Source: Nitrospira sp. (GTDB lineage Bacteria > Nitrospirota > Nitrospiria > Nitrospirales > Nitrospiraceae). Taken from it: a stretch of 5,674 bases of DNA. The stretch lies in NCBI GenBank assembly GCA_012032965.1, contig JAAUPT010000141.1, forward strand, positions 1 through 5,674, given 5' to 3'. This document shows, in pieces, positions 1 to 5,674 of this stretch. Position numbers and translations under genes: made by a program. Each line of letters begins with the position of its first letter. The stretch's first letter is position 1. The notes under the pieces are model-generated. The model was not told the DNA's origin, searched no databases, and saw nothing but the letters and a program-made list of their open reading frames with translations.

Positions 1-80
1 CGCGACCTGATTGGAGGCTGGCGCGCGACTGCAAACACAGCTTCCGACATCGTGTCAGTATGAGCGCTGGCCGTGTTCAT
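1..80 (-). CDS. possible 5' end of a further gene downstream of the pump, unknown product
   Basis: Eight bases after the pump stop an ATG (80-78) opens a frame that stays open to the window edge, beginning MNTASAHTDTMSEAVFAVAR; a second in-frame ATG is at 50-48. The close spacing would fit a further operon member. Against it: only 26 codons are visible, no strong Shine-Dalgarno sequence precedes either ATG, and no signal peptide as expected of an outer-membrane channel (CzcC/CusC) is seen. No terminator-like hairpin with a T-run is evident after the pump stop. I do not recognise the product. Confidence 0.25.
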   Translation of the reverse strand, partial: MNTASAHTDTMSEAVFAVARQPPIRS

Positions 81-88
81 TGCATCGT

Positions 89-3000
89 CTATCCCGACCG
101 GTCGCTCTTCTCGAACCATTGATAGAGCGCGGGCAACACGATCAGCGTGAGCAGCGTCGAACTCACGAGACCACCGATCACGACGACCGCCAACGGCCGT
201 TGAACCTCCGAGCCGATGCCCTGCGCCAGCGCCAGGGGTGCCAACCCCAATAGTGTGGTCAGCGTCGTCATCATGACCGGGCGCAAGCGCTGGAGACATC
301 CTTGCCGGATGGCCTCTTCGCTGGTAAATCCCGCCTGCCGCATTCCATTGATGGTGGACACCAGGACGATGCCGTTCTCGACCGCGACGCCGAACAACGC
401 GATAAATCCCACCGAGGCCGGTACACTCAGGTACTGTCCCGTCACCCACAGGCCGAATACACCGCCGATGAGGGCGAACGGGAGATTTGCCACGATCACC
501 GACGCCGAGCGCAGGGAATTGAAGGTAAGGGCCAGTAACAGCCCAATCAGGCCGATCGTGATCGGCACGACGACCCGAAGGTGCGCCATGGCGCGATCCA
601 TTTGTTCAAACGCGCCGCCCCAGGTGACGGTGTAGCCCGACGGCAAATGCAAGCGCTCCCCAAGCTTGCGCTGCCCCTCTTCAACGATGCTGCCAGGGTC
701 GCGACCCACCACATTAAAACCGATAAAGATCCGTCGACGCACGTGTTCGCGGCTGATGCGCGCTGGTCCCTCGCGCAGTTCCACCTTCGCCAGCTCACTG
801 AGCGGAATCGGCGCGCCGACCGCCGAGTTGACCAGAATCTCGCCGATCTGGCGCACTGTGCTCCGGTACTCCTTCGGGAAACCGAGGGGTAAGCTCGAAC
901 CGGCGCTCATTTTCATAGACCGCGTCGCGGGTTTGCCGCCGATCGCGGTTTCGATGATCGCGCGAATATCCGCCACGTTGATGCCGTAGCGCGCGATCTT
1001 ATGGCGATCGATATCAACGGTGAGATATGGTTGCCCCGCGATCTGCTCCACACGCACATCTTTCACCCCTTCGACAGTTCTCATAATAACCGCAATTTGA
1101 TCCGCCGTTTCCTTCAAGACATCCAAATCCTCTCCGAACAACTTGATGGCGAACTCCGTCCTCACTCCCGAAATCAACTCGTCCACTCGTTGCTGGATGG
1201 GCTGACTCATCATGAACGATATGCCGGGAATGTCGGCAAGCCGTCGGCGCATCGTCTCGACCAGCTCGGTTTTGGTCCGAGCGGTCGTCCAGGTATCCTG
1301 TGAGGTCAGCAGGACGACCGGATCGCTTTCATTGGCCTCCTGCGGTTCATTCCCGATCTCCGACCGACCGATTTTCCCGACCGCGAGGCGGACCTCTGGA
1401 AATTCCCGTAGGGCCAGCAAGGCGCGTTTCTCCAGTTCGATGGATTCCGGGAGCGACACCCGTGGCAACCGGATGATCAGCGGCGTCAGCGCCCCTTCCT
1501 CCAGTACAGGCACAAACTGCTTCCCCAGATAGGGCACCAACAGCAGCGTCACACCAAAGAGCAGCAGGGCACTGATCAACACCAGCTGACGGTGTGTGAG
1601 GGCCCAGTGGAGGAGCGGTTCATACCCCGCCTTCGCCCACCGGACAATCGGCATCTCGCGTTGGTTCCCACCACGAAGTCCCAGCGCACAGAGGACTGGT
1701 GATACAGTCAAACACAACACCAGCGACACAACCAGCGCGATGATGACCGTATAGCCCAACGGGGCGAACAGCTTGCCTTCGATGCCTTCCAAGGTCACGA
1801 GCGGCAGAAACACCACGATAATGATGAGTATGGCAAAGGCGGTCGGACGCGCCACTTCCTTCGAAGCCTCCAGCACCACGTCCCAGCGAGATTCGGGCGA
1901 ACCATCGGATGCGGAGAGGCGACGATACACGTTCTCCACCACCACGATCGACCCGTCGACGACCATCCCGATGGCGATGGCGAGCCCGCCCAGCGACATG
2001 AGATTGGCCGATAGGTCCAGATCCTTCATGACGCGAAACGTCAACAGCGGGGTGAGAATCAAGGTCGCCGTCACGATCAGTGCACTTCGAACATTGCCGA
2101 TCGTGATGAAGAGGACGAGACCCACCAGAATAATGCCGCCCAGCAGGGCCTGGCGGACCGTGCCGAGGGCCGCCGTGACCAATTCGGACCGATCGTAGAA
2201 CGGCACCAGTTTCAGCCCATCCGGGAGGATCCCGGAGCGATGGATCTGCTCCACCTTGACCTTCACGGCCTCGACGACTTGCCGCGCATTGGATCCGCGA
2301 AGCATGAGGACAATGCCGGCGACCACTTCCCGCTCGCCGTTGAGGACGGCGGCACCATGGCGGATCGCATGGCCGATACGTACCTCGCCGAGATTGTGCA
2401 CATACACGGGCGTCCCGCCGGCCTCCTTCACCACAATGTCCTCGATGTCGGCGATACTTCGCACCAGCCCCAGCCCGCGCACAATCGCCCGTTCGCCGTG
2501 TCGATCCACGACATTGCCGCCGGCGTTGGCATTATTCTGCGCGACCGCGTTGAAGACCTGGGCCAATGTCAAGTTGTACTTGCGCAGTTGGGCGGGCTCA
2601 ATGATCACCTGATACTGCTTCACGAATCCGCCCAGCGCATTGACATCGATAACACCGGGAACCGTCCTCAGAAGCGGCCGAAGCACCCAGTCCTGCAGGA
2701 CCCGTTGATCAGTCAGGGCAGCCTCCAGCGCCGCAGGGCTCTCTGAGTTTGGCGCCGGTCGATCCAGGTAGTACTGATAGATCTCACCGAGGCCAGTCGT
2801 CACCGGCGCCATCACCGGCTCCACCCCGGGAGGCAACATCGCTCTTGCTTCGAGCATTCGCTCAAGAACGAGCTGTCGGGCGCGTAAGAGGTCCACATGG
2901 TCTTTGAACACCACTGTGATTTGGGCGAGGGCGAACTTCGACAATGAGCGAATTCGGCGAGGTCGGGCAAGCCGGTCATCTGCAGTTCGAGCGGGATGGT

Positions 3001-3194
3001 GATGAACCGCTCGACCTCGATCGGAGACAGGCCGGCCCGTCGGCCAAGATCTGTACCTGGATATTGGTGACATCCGGGAATGCGTCGATCGGCAACTCCC
3101 GGAACGCCGCCACGCCAGCCACGGCCAGCAGGCCGGTCAGGATTACAATGAGCGGCCATCGCCGGAGCGACAAGGCGATTAGGCCATCGATCAC
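89..3194 (-). CDS. heavy-metal RND (HME-RND) efflux permease, CzcA/CusA family, with two frameshifts near the 5' end
   Basis: Proton-driven trimeric inner-membrane pump that exports metal cations through the adaptor and an outer-membrane channel. The N-terminus MIDGLIALSLRRWPLIVILT and LPIDAFPDVTNIQVQIL (residues 34-50) are hallmarks. With single bases restored at 3034/3033 and 2954/2953 the product is 1035 residues, normal for the family; GLSPIEVERFITIPLELQMT bridges the two shifts and IRSLSKFALAQITVVF resumes at 82. The rest is intact: two periplasmic loops of porter/docking sequence, about twelve membrane spans, TM4 motif AIGMVVDGSIVVVEN (408-422), second-half GVAVENGIVLVS (936-947), stop TAG. 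In TM4 the Asp and Glu of the CzcA proton-relay motif are kept (414, 421), but the first Asp (CzcA Asp402) is Ala 408 as in CusA. QRVDELISGVR (669-679) has Glu where CusA has its transport Met573. The metal remains open; a divalent-cation role seems more likely than Cu/Ag. Start GTG 3194 is set by GGAG. Confidence 0.92.
2953..2955 (-). other. frameshift site 3 (pump gene), one base missing
   Basis: Minus-strand CTCGCCGAATTCGCTCATTG: CTC GCC GA(A) ATT CGC TCA TTG restores LAEIRSLSKF (residues 79 onward), a near-invariant stretch of HME-RND pumps. It is simplest as AAA reduced to AA, inside GAATTC. It is 80 bp from site 2 and shifts in the same direction, so the two do not compensate. Confidence 0.8.
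3033..3035 (-). other. frameshift site 2 (pump gene), one base missing
   Basis: Minus-strand GACGGGCCGGCCTGTCTCC: GAC GGG CC(N) GGC CTG TCT CC restores DGPGLSP, the family's usual sequence after the first beta strand (residues 52-58). The missing base falls in the centre of the palindrome GGCCGGCC. Unrepaired, the first frame ends after about 72 codons. Confidence 0.8.
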
Positions 3195-4392
3195 CGCGCA
3201 GGCTCCATGAGAGATTTCTCGAATTCAGATCTGAGCACGAATGTGCCCGCGGTGACAATTCGCTCCCCGTCATGCAGACCGTTCAGCACCGCGACGACCT
3301 GGTCGGTTTCCGGGCCGAGGACCACGGAACGCTTCTCGAACGTCCCACCACCAATTGAACGAACACATATGAGGACTCGCCGCTCCGTTGCACCGCCGAG
3401 ACCGGGACCATCGCCATCTCCGGTTCGGGCTCCGCATAGACACGCACTGTCGCAAACATTTCCGGTTTTAGCAGCTTCTGTGGATTGGGGACCGTGATGC
3501 GCAAACGCATGGTGCGCGTCGCAGAATCCAGTACATCTCCGACGTAGGTGATCGTGCCGGAAAAACTCTTGCCGGGATAGGCCATCGTCCGTACTTCGAC
3601 GGAGTGATCGCGATGGATGAACTGCACGTCCTTCTCGGGGACATTGCCGACGACCCAGACATCCGAGAGATCCGCCACCACGAAGATCGTCCGCCCCATC
3701 TCGACAACCTCGCCGCGTGTCAGATTGCGCATGATGATCCGGCCGGTAATCGGCGCACGGATCGGGACATCAGAGCGGACGGTCCGCTCCCGATCTAAGC
3801 GCTGAATCTCCTCACCAGACACGCCGAGCAACTCCAACCGGTGCATGGTTTCTCGCAAGTCGGCATGAGCCACCCGCATCGCGGCTTCACGCCGTTTCAA
3901 TTCGGCCAGGCTCACCACCTGTTGTTCGTACAACTCACGGGCTCGCTCATAGGCCAAGGCAGCTTCGTGAGATTGAGCTGCGGCCTTCAAATACGATGCT
4001 TGGGACAGTCCAATATCTGTACTATGGATCAAAGCAAGCGAAGTACCTCGCTCGACATCATGGCCAAAGTCGACATACACCTCGTCGACCTGTCCGCGGA
4101 TCAATGTCGTAACCTCAGCCAGCTTATTCTCATTCGGTTGGACGAGGGCGGGAAAATCCCGATGGATCCTGAACTCCCCACGAATAATCGGAACCACCTC
4201 GATCCCGGCACTTGCCAGTACTTCGGCCTTGAGCGTGACCCTATTCTGAGGTGATGTAGGAGCTGCACGACTCGACGTCTCAATCGGCTCATCGCGTGCC
4301 TGAAATCCCTTGAGAAGGCTGAAAGAGGCCAGCATGAGCCCGCTAATCCCCACCACGAGTGCCCAAGGCACAATTCGTCTCACGTTCACCAT
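3191..4392 (-). CDS. periplasmic adaptor (membrane fusion protein) of a heavy-metal RND efflux system, CzcB/CusB-like, frameshifted near its 3' end
   Basis: Links the RND pump in the inner membrane to an outer-membrane channel. With one base restored at 3353/3352 the protein is 400 residues, usual for the family. Order: N-terminal anchor (about 6-27, with no lipobox cysteine, so probably an uncleaved anchor or plain signal); first lipoyl half (about 88-125, PNENKLAEVTTLIRGQVDEV); long alpha-helical hairpin (about 127-205); second lipoyl half with VPIRAPITGRI (209-219); beta-barrel (about 245-325, LKPEMFATVRV at its end); membrane-proximal domain (325-400). As written, the frame leaves the family pattern after SSYVFVQL (340-347) and stops at 3283; in the next frame GGGTFEKRSVVLGPETDQVV continues the fold to TGA at 3193-3191. 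No His-rich or Met-rich metal-binding N-terminus is visible, so the metal is not indicated. Its stop overlaps the pump start (GTGA), implying translational coupling. Confidence 0.9.
3203..3206 (-). promoter_or_regulatory. ribosome binding site of the RND pump, inside the adaptor 3' end
   Basis: GGAG on the minus strand (3206-3203) lies 8 nt before GTG 3194. It supports the GTG start and the 4-base GTGA overlap with the adaptor stop, an arrangement typical of coupled translation of complex partners. Confidence 0.6.
3352..3354 (-). other. frameshift site 1 (adaptor gene), one base missing
   Basis: Minus-strand GTTCAATTGGTGGTGGG: reading GTT CAA TT(N) GGT GGT GGG restores FVQ-L/F-GGG and the normal C-terminal domain. 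The loss is simplest as GGG to GG or a lost third base of a Leu/Phe codon, inside CAATTG. Confidence 0.75.
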
Positions 4393-4401
4393 ATGAGATG
4401 G

Positions 4402-4408
4402 CCTATCC
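4402..4408 (-). promoter_or_regulatory. ribosome binding site that sets the adaptor start
   Basis: GGATAGG on the minus strand lies 9 nt before ATG 4392. The frame is also open further upstream to a GTG at 4422, but the extra ten residues lie ahead of the membrane anchor, add nothing family-like, and that GTG has no clear Shine-Dalgarno sequence. ATG 4392 is therefore preferred; GTG 4389 is a close alternative. Confidence 0.5.
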
Positions 4409-4522
4409 AATCGCCAATACACAAGCCGATCGGCCTCGATTCTGCGCGAAGCCGCACAATACTTATCATGGTGGCCACACTCAGACCACCGGGCCGCGAG
4501 CTCCCTGACAACCGATCCTTAC

Positions 4523-4570
4523 TCACAAGAACCGAACACAGCGCAAGGCACACCTCATTCATTCTTGTGA
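4523..4570. repeat. widely spaced perfect 9-bp inverted repeat
   Basis: On the minus strand TCACAAGAA (4570-4562) pairs exactly with TTCTTGTGA (4531-4523), separated by 30 nt; a G-T wobble could extend each end by one pair. It sits about 130-180 bp upstream of the adaptor start. Its position and AT-rich arms would suit paired half-sites for a regulator or a long-loop RNA hairpin. Chance cannot be excluded without comparison to related loci. Confidence 0.35.
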
Positions 4571-4615
4571 AAACTCATCCGACAGAAATACCAAAAGAGG
4601 TAGGTCTAGCCTTGC

Positions 4616-4644
4616 ACCTTCGGAAGCAGGTTGTATCCGAAGGT
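4616..4644 (-). repeat. perfect 9-bp inverted repeat with 11-nt loop
   Basis: On the minus strand the arms ACCTTCGGA (4644-4636) and TCCGAAGGT (4624-4616) are exact reverse complements around an 11-nt loop. It starts 35 nt after the small ORF stop, a position suited to a transcription terminator or mRNA-stabilising hairpin. No T-run follows directly; a T-rich stretch (CTCTTTTGGTATTTCTG) comes about 16 nt later, so it is not a textbook intrinsic terminator. An operator for a dimeric regulator is the alternative. Confidence 0.5.
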
Positions 4645-4679
4645 TATCTCGCCTGGCCATTCCGGCGTCGTACCACCCG

Positions 4680-4778
4680 TCACCGGACTTTCTTCTTCTT
4701 CCCTTTCATCAGCACAATCACACCAACGATGCCAATCACGACTGCCAAGCCCCCGAGCAGCAAGAATGGATCCATCAT
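4680..4778 (-). CDS. small single-span membrane protein (31-32 aa), unknown function
   Basis: A short ORF with two adjacent ATG codons (4778 and 4775). Translation gives MMDPFLLLGG, a continuous hydrophobic segment rich in Gly/Val/Ile (about residues 5-24), then KGKKKKVR and a TGA stop. The GGAGG at 4787-4783 lies 4 nt before the first ATG and 7 nt before the second, so the second (31 aa) is the better start. One membrane span followed by five lysines within six residues predicts a cytoplasmic C-terminus by the positive-inside rule. It follows the ATPase gene by 32 bp on the same strand, so the two are probably one transcript. Small one-span proteins are known partners of P-type ATPases (KdpF with KdpB, for example), and a similar stabilising or regulatory role is possible here, but that is inference. 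I do not recognise a named family. An unrelated longer frame (4809-4606) over the same bases looks like a shadow. Confidence 0.68.
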   Translation of the reverse strand: MMDPFLLLGGLAVVIGIVGVIVLMKGKKKKVR

Positions 4779-4782
4779 CCGT

Positions 4783-4787
4783 CCTCC
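4783..4787 (-). promoter_or_regulatory. strong ribosome binding site of the small membrane protein
   Basis: GGAGG on the minus strand, 4 nt before ATG 4778 and 7 nt before ATG 4775. It is the best Shine-Dalgarno match I saw in the window, and it is the main reason to accept such a short ORF as a gene and to prefer the second ATG. Confidence 0.65.
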
Positions 4788-4810
4788 GTTTCAGTGTCCC
4801 CCAAAGCACT

Positions 4811-5674
4811 TCAATCGTCGTACGCGCTCCTCCTTGTCGCTTCGGCCAACCGCCTACGGCGGTTCCATTGCAACCGCAACCACGTTTCTACTTCCACAAC
4901 GACGTACACGGTCACGGCCGCCGCAAGGATCAGTCCCCAAGCGGGCCCGTCGATCGGAGCGGTGTGGAACAATCGGTTCATGCTCGGACTGTACGTCAAC
5001 AAGAGTTGTAGCCCGGTCATGACCGCTATTCCTCGCCAAATCCAAGGATTGCTGAACAGACCGACATGGAACATGGTGCGCTCCAGCGACCGACAGTTGA
5101 ACAGGTAGAACAACTCCACCATGACGAAGACGTTCACCGCCGCGGTGCGAGCGGCCACCACGGAAGTGGTCCGCTCCAGTTCCCAGAGAAACACCCCGTA
5201 GGCGCCGGCCAGCATCAAGAGTGACACAAGGATGATCCGTTCTACCAAGACACCCGTCAGGATCGGCTGACCAGGATCGCGAGGAGGCCGCGCCATGATT
5301 CCCGGCTCCTTCGGCTCGAAGGCCAGCATCAAGCCCAGCGCGACCGCCGTGGTCATGTTGATCCACAGAATCTGGACTGGGAGGATCGGCAGGACGGTGC
5401 CGAGAGCGATGGCCGTTAAAAGGACGAGGCCTTCTCCCATGTTCGTCGGCAAGGTCCATACGATGAACTTCGTCAGGTTGTCGAATACCCCGCGGCCCTC
5501 TTCGACAGCGGCCTCGATGGTGGCGAAGTCGTCGTCTGTTAGCACCATGTCGGCAGCGTCTTTCGCGACCTCGGTGCCACCCCTACCCATCGCGACGCCA
5601 ATGCTGGCCTGCCGCAAGGCCGGTGCGTCGTTGACGCCGTCACCGGTCATCGCCACCACGTGCCCCCTGGCCTG
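4811..5674 (-). CDS. P-type cation-transporting ATPase (P2/Ca2+-ATPase-like), C-terminal part, cut by window edge
   Basis: Inner-membrane ATP-driven cation transporter. Only the last 287 residues are present; the frame is open to the window edge, so the start, phosphorylation (DKTG) and nucleotide-binding regions lie outside. The visible part begins with the P-domain hinge TGDGVNDAPAL (residues 10-20), followed by the usual MGRGGTEVAKDAADMVLTDDDF stretch, here named by its ends only (about residues 29-50). A C-terminal cation-ATPase membrane domain follows: M5 with PTNMGE (76-81), M6 with WINMTTA (104-110), then about four more hydrophobic spans, M8 carrying VELFYLFN. Compared with SERCA, the M5 Asn/Glu pair and a Glu in M8 seem kept, but the M6 aspartate (SERCA Asp800) reads Ala, so the ion is uncertain. 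The tail is arginine-rich. It lies 32 bp upstream of a small membrane-protein gene, likely cotranscribed. Family is secure; substrate is not. Confidence 0.93.
   Translation of the reverse strand, partial: QARGHVVAMTGDGVNDAPALRQASIGVAMGRGGTEVAKDAADMVLTDDDFATIEAAVEEGRGVFDNLTKFIVWTLPTNMGEGLVLLTAIALGTVLPILPVQILWINMTTAVALGLMLAFEPKEPGIMARPPRDPGQPILTGVLVERIILVSLLMLAGAYGVFLWELERTTSVVAARTAAVNVFVMVELFYLFNCRSLERTMFHVGLFSNPWIWRGIAVMTGLQLLLTYSPSMNRLFHTAPIDGPAWGLILAAAVTVYVVVEVETWLRLQWNRRRRLAEATRRSAYDD

Larger units (their letters stand above)
4393..4679 (-). other. intergenic region between the ATPase unit and the adaptor-pump unit
   Basis: About 290 bp separate the small membrane-protein gene from the adaptor start, by far the widest gap in the window and the natural place for a terminator of the first unit and a promoter for the second. 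It holds two perfect 9-bp inverted repeats (4616-4644 and 4523-4570). I could not find a convincing -35/-10 pair: TTGTCA near 4511-4506 resembles a -35 box but has no good -10 at 16-18 nt, and TGATAAGT near 4468-4461 resembles a -10 without a good -35. A 58-codon frame (4562-4386) runs into the adaptor start, but it has a poor ribosome site and no recognisable protein features. Confidence 0.6.

Noticed and set aside
2953..3354. Programmed ribosomal frameshifting as an explanation for the shifts.
   Set aside because: All three would have to be -1 events, none sits on a classical X-XXY-YYZ slippery heptamer with a clear downstream structure, and three in a row would leave almost no full-length pump.
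4386..4562. A 58-codon minus-strand frame ending 7 bp inside the adaptor gene, possibly a leader peptide or small gene.
   Set aside because: The nearest Shine-Dalgarno-like sequence (GGATGAG) is 11 nt away, the product shows no recognisable pattern, and a frame of this size is expected by chance in GC-rich DNA.
4616..4644. MerR-family operator between -35 and -10 boxes.
   Set aside because: The repeat spans 29 bp, too long for the usual 19-20 bp spacer, and no flanking promoter boxes fit.
4606..4809. A 67-residue minus-strand frame covering the small membrane-protein region.
   Set aside because: It overlaps the small ORF in another frame, its start lies ahead of rather than behind the GGAGG, and its composition looks random.
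4393..5022. A 209-residue plus-strand frame opposite the gap and the ATPase end.
   Set aside because: It is Arg/Ser/Thr/Pro-rich, antisense to a clear ATPase domain for much of its length, and typical of a shadow frame.
1..5674. CRISPR arrays, tRNA/rRNA genes, insertion sequences or phage elements.
   Set aside because: No regularly spaced direct repeats, tRNA-like structure, transposase motifs or terminal repeats were seen; nearly all bases belong to the efflux genes.

Overview
The window is a metal/cation efflux locus read entirely on the minus strand, so the gene order is right to left. It comes from a GC-rich diderm bacterium: a heavy-metal RND pump with a periplasmic adaptor only makes sense in a cell with an outer membrane. 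The style of the proteins would fit Nitrospirota or a proteobacterium, but nothing here fixes the taxon and that is a guess.

Layout in transcription order. (1) 5674-4811: C-terminal part of a P2-type (Ca2+-ATPase-like) cation-transporting P-type ATPase, cut by the window edge. (2) 4778-4680: a 31/32-residue single-span membrane protein with a strong Shine-Dalgarno sequence, 32 bp behind the ATPase. (3) About 290 bp without a convincing gene, holding two perfect 9-bp inverted repeats. (4) 4392-3191: a CzcB/CusB-like periplasmic adaptor (membrane fusion protein). (5) 3194-89: a CzcA/CusA-like HME-RND permease whose GTG start overlaps the adaptor stop by 4 bases (GTGA). (6) 80-1: a possible start of another gene, weakly supported.

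How the parts could work together (inference): the P-type ATPase would move cations across the inner membrane, and the adaptor-RND pair would send them through the envelope with an outer-membrane channel. No CzcC/CusC-type channel gene lies in the window. The metal cannot be settled. The pump's TM4 motif, AIGMVVDGSIVVVEN, is a mix of CusA-like and CzcA-like features.

The most unusual observation is a cluster of three single-base losses within 400 bp at the adaptor/pump junction: one near the adaptor 3' end and two near the pump 5' end. Each is a -1 shift, and adding one base at each restores a family-like 400-residue adaptor and a 1035-residue pump. Either this stretch carries consensus errors or the locus is freshly inactivated. 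I see no wholly new system here. The small membrane protein and the TM6 change in the ATPase are the other points worth a look.
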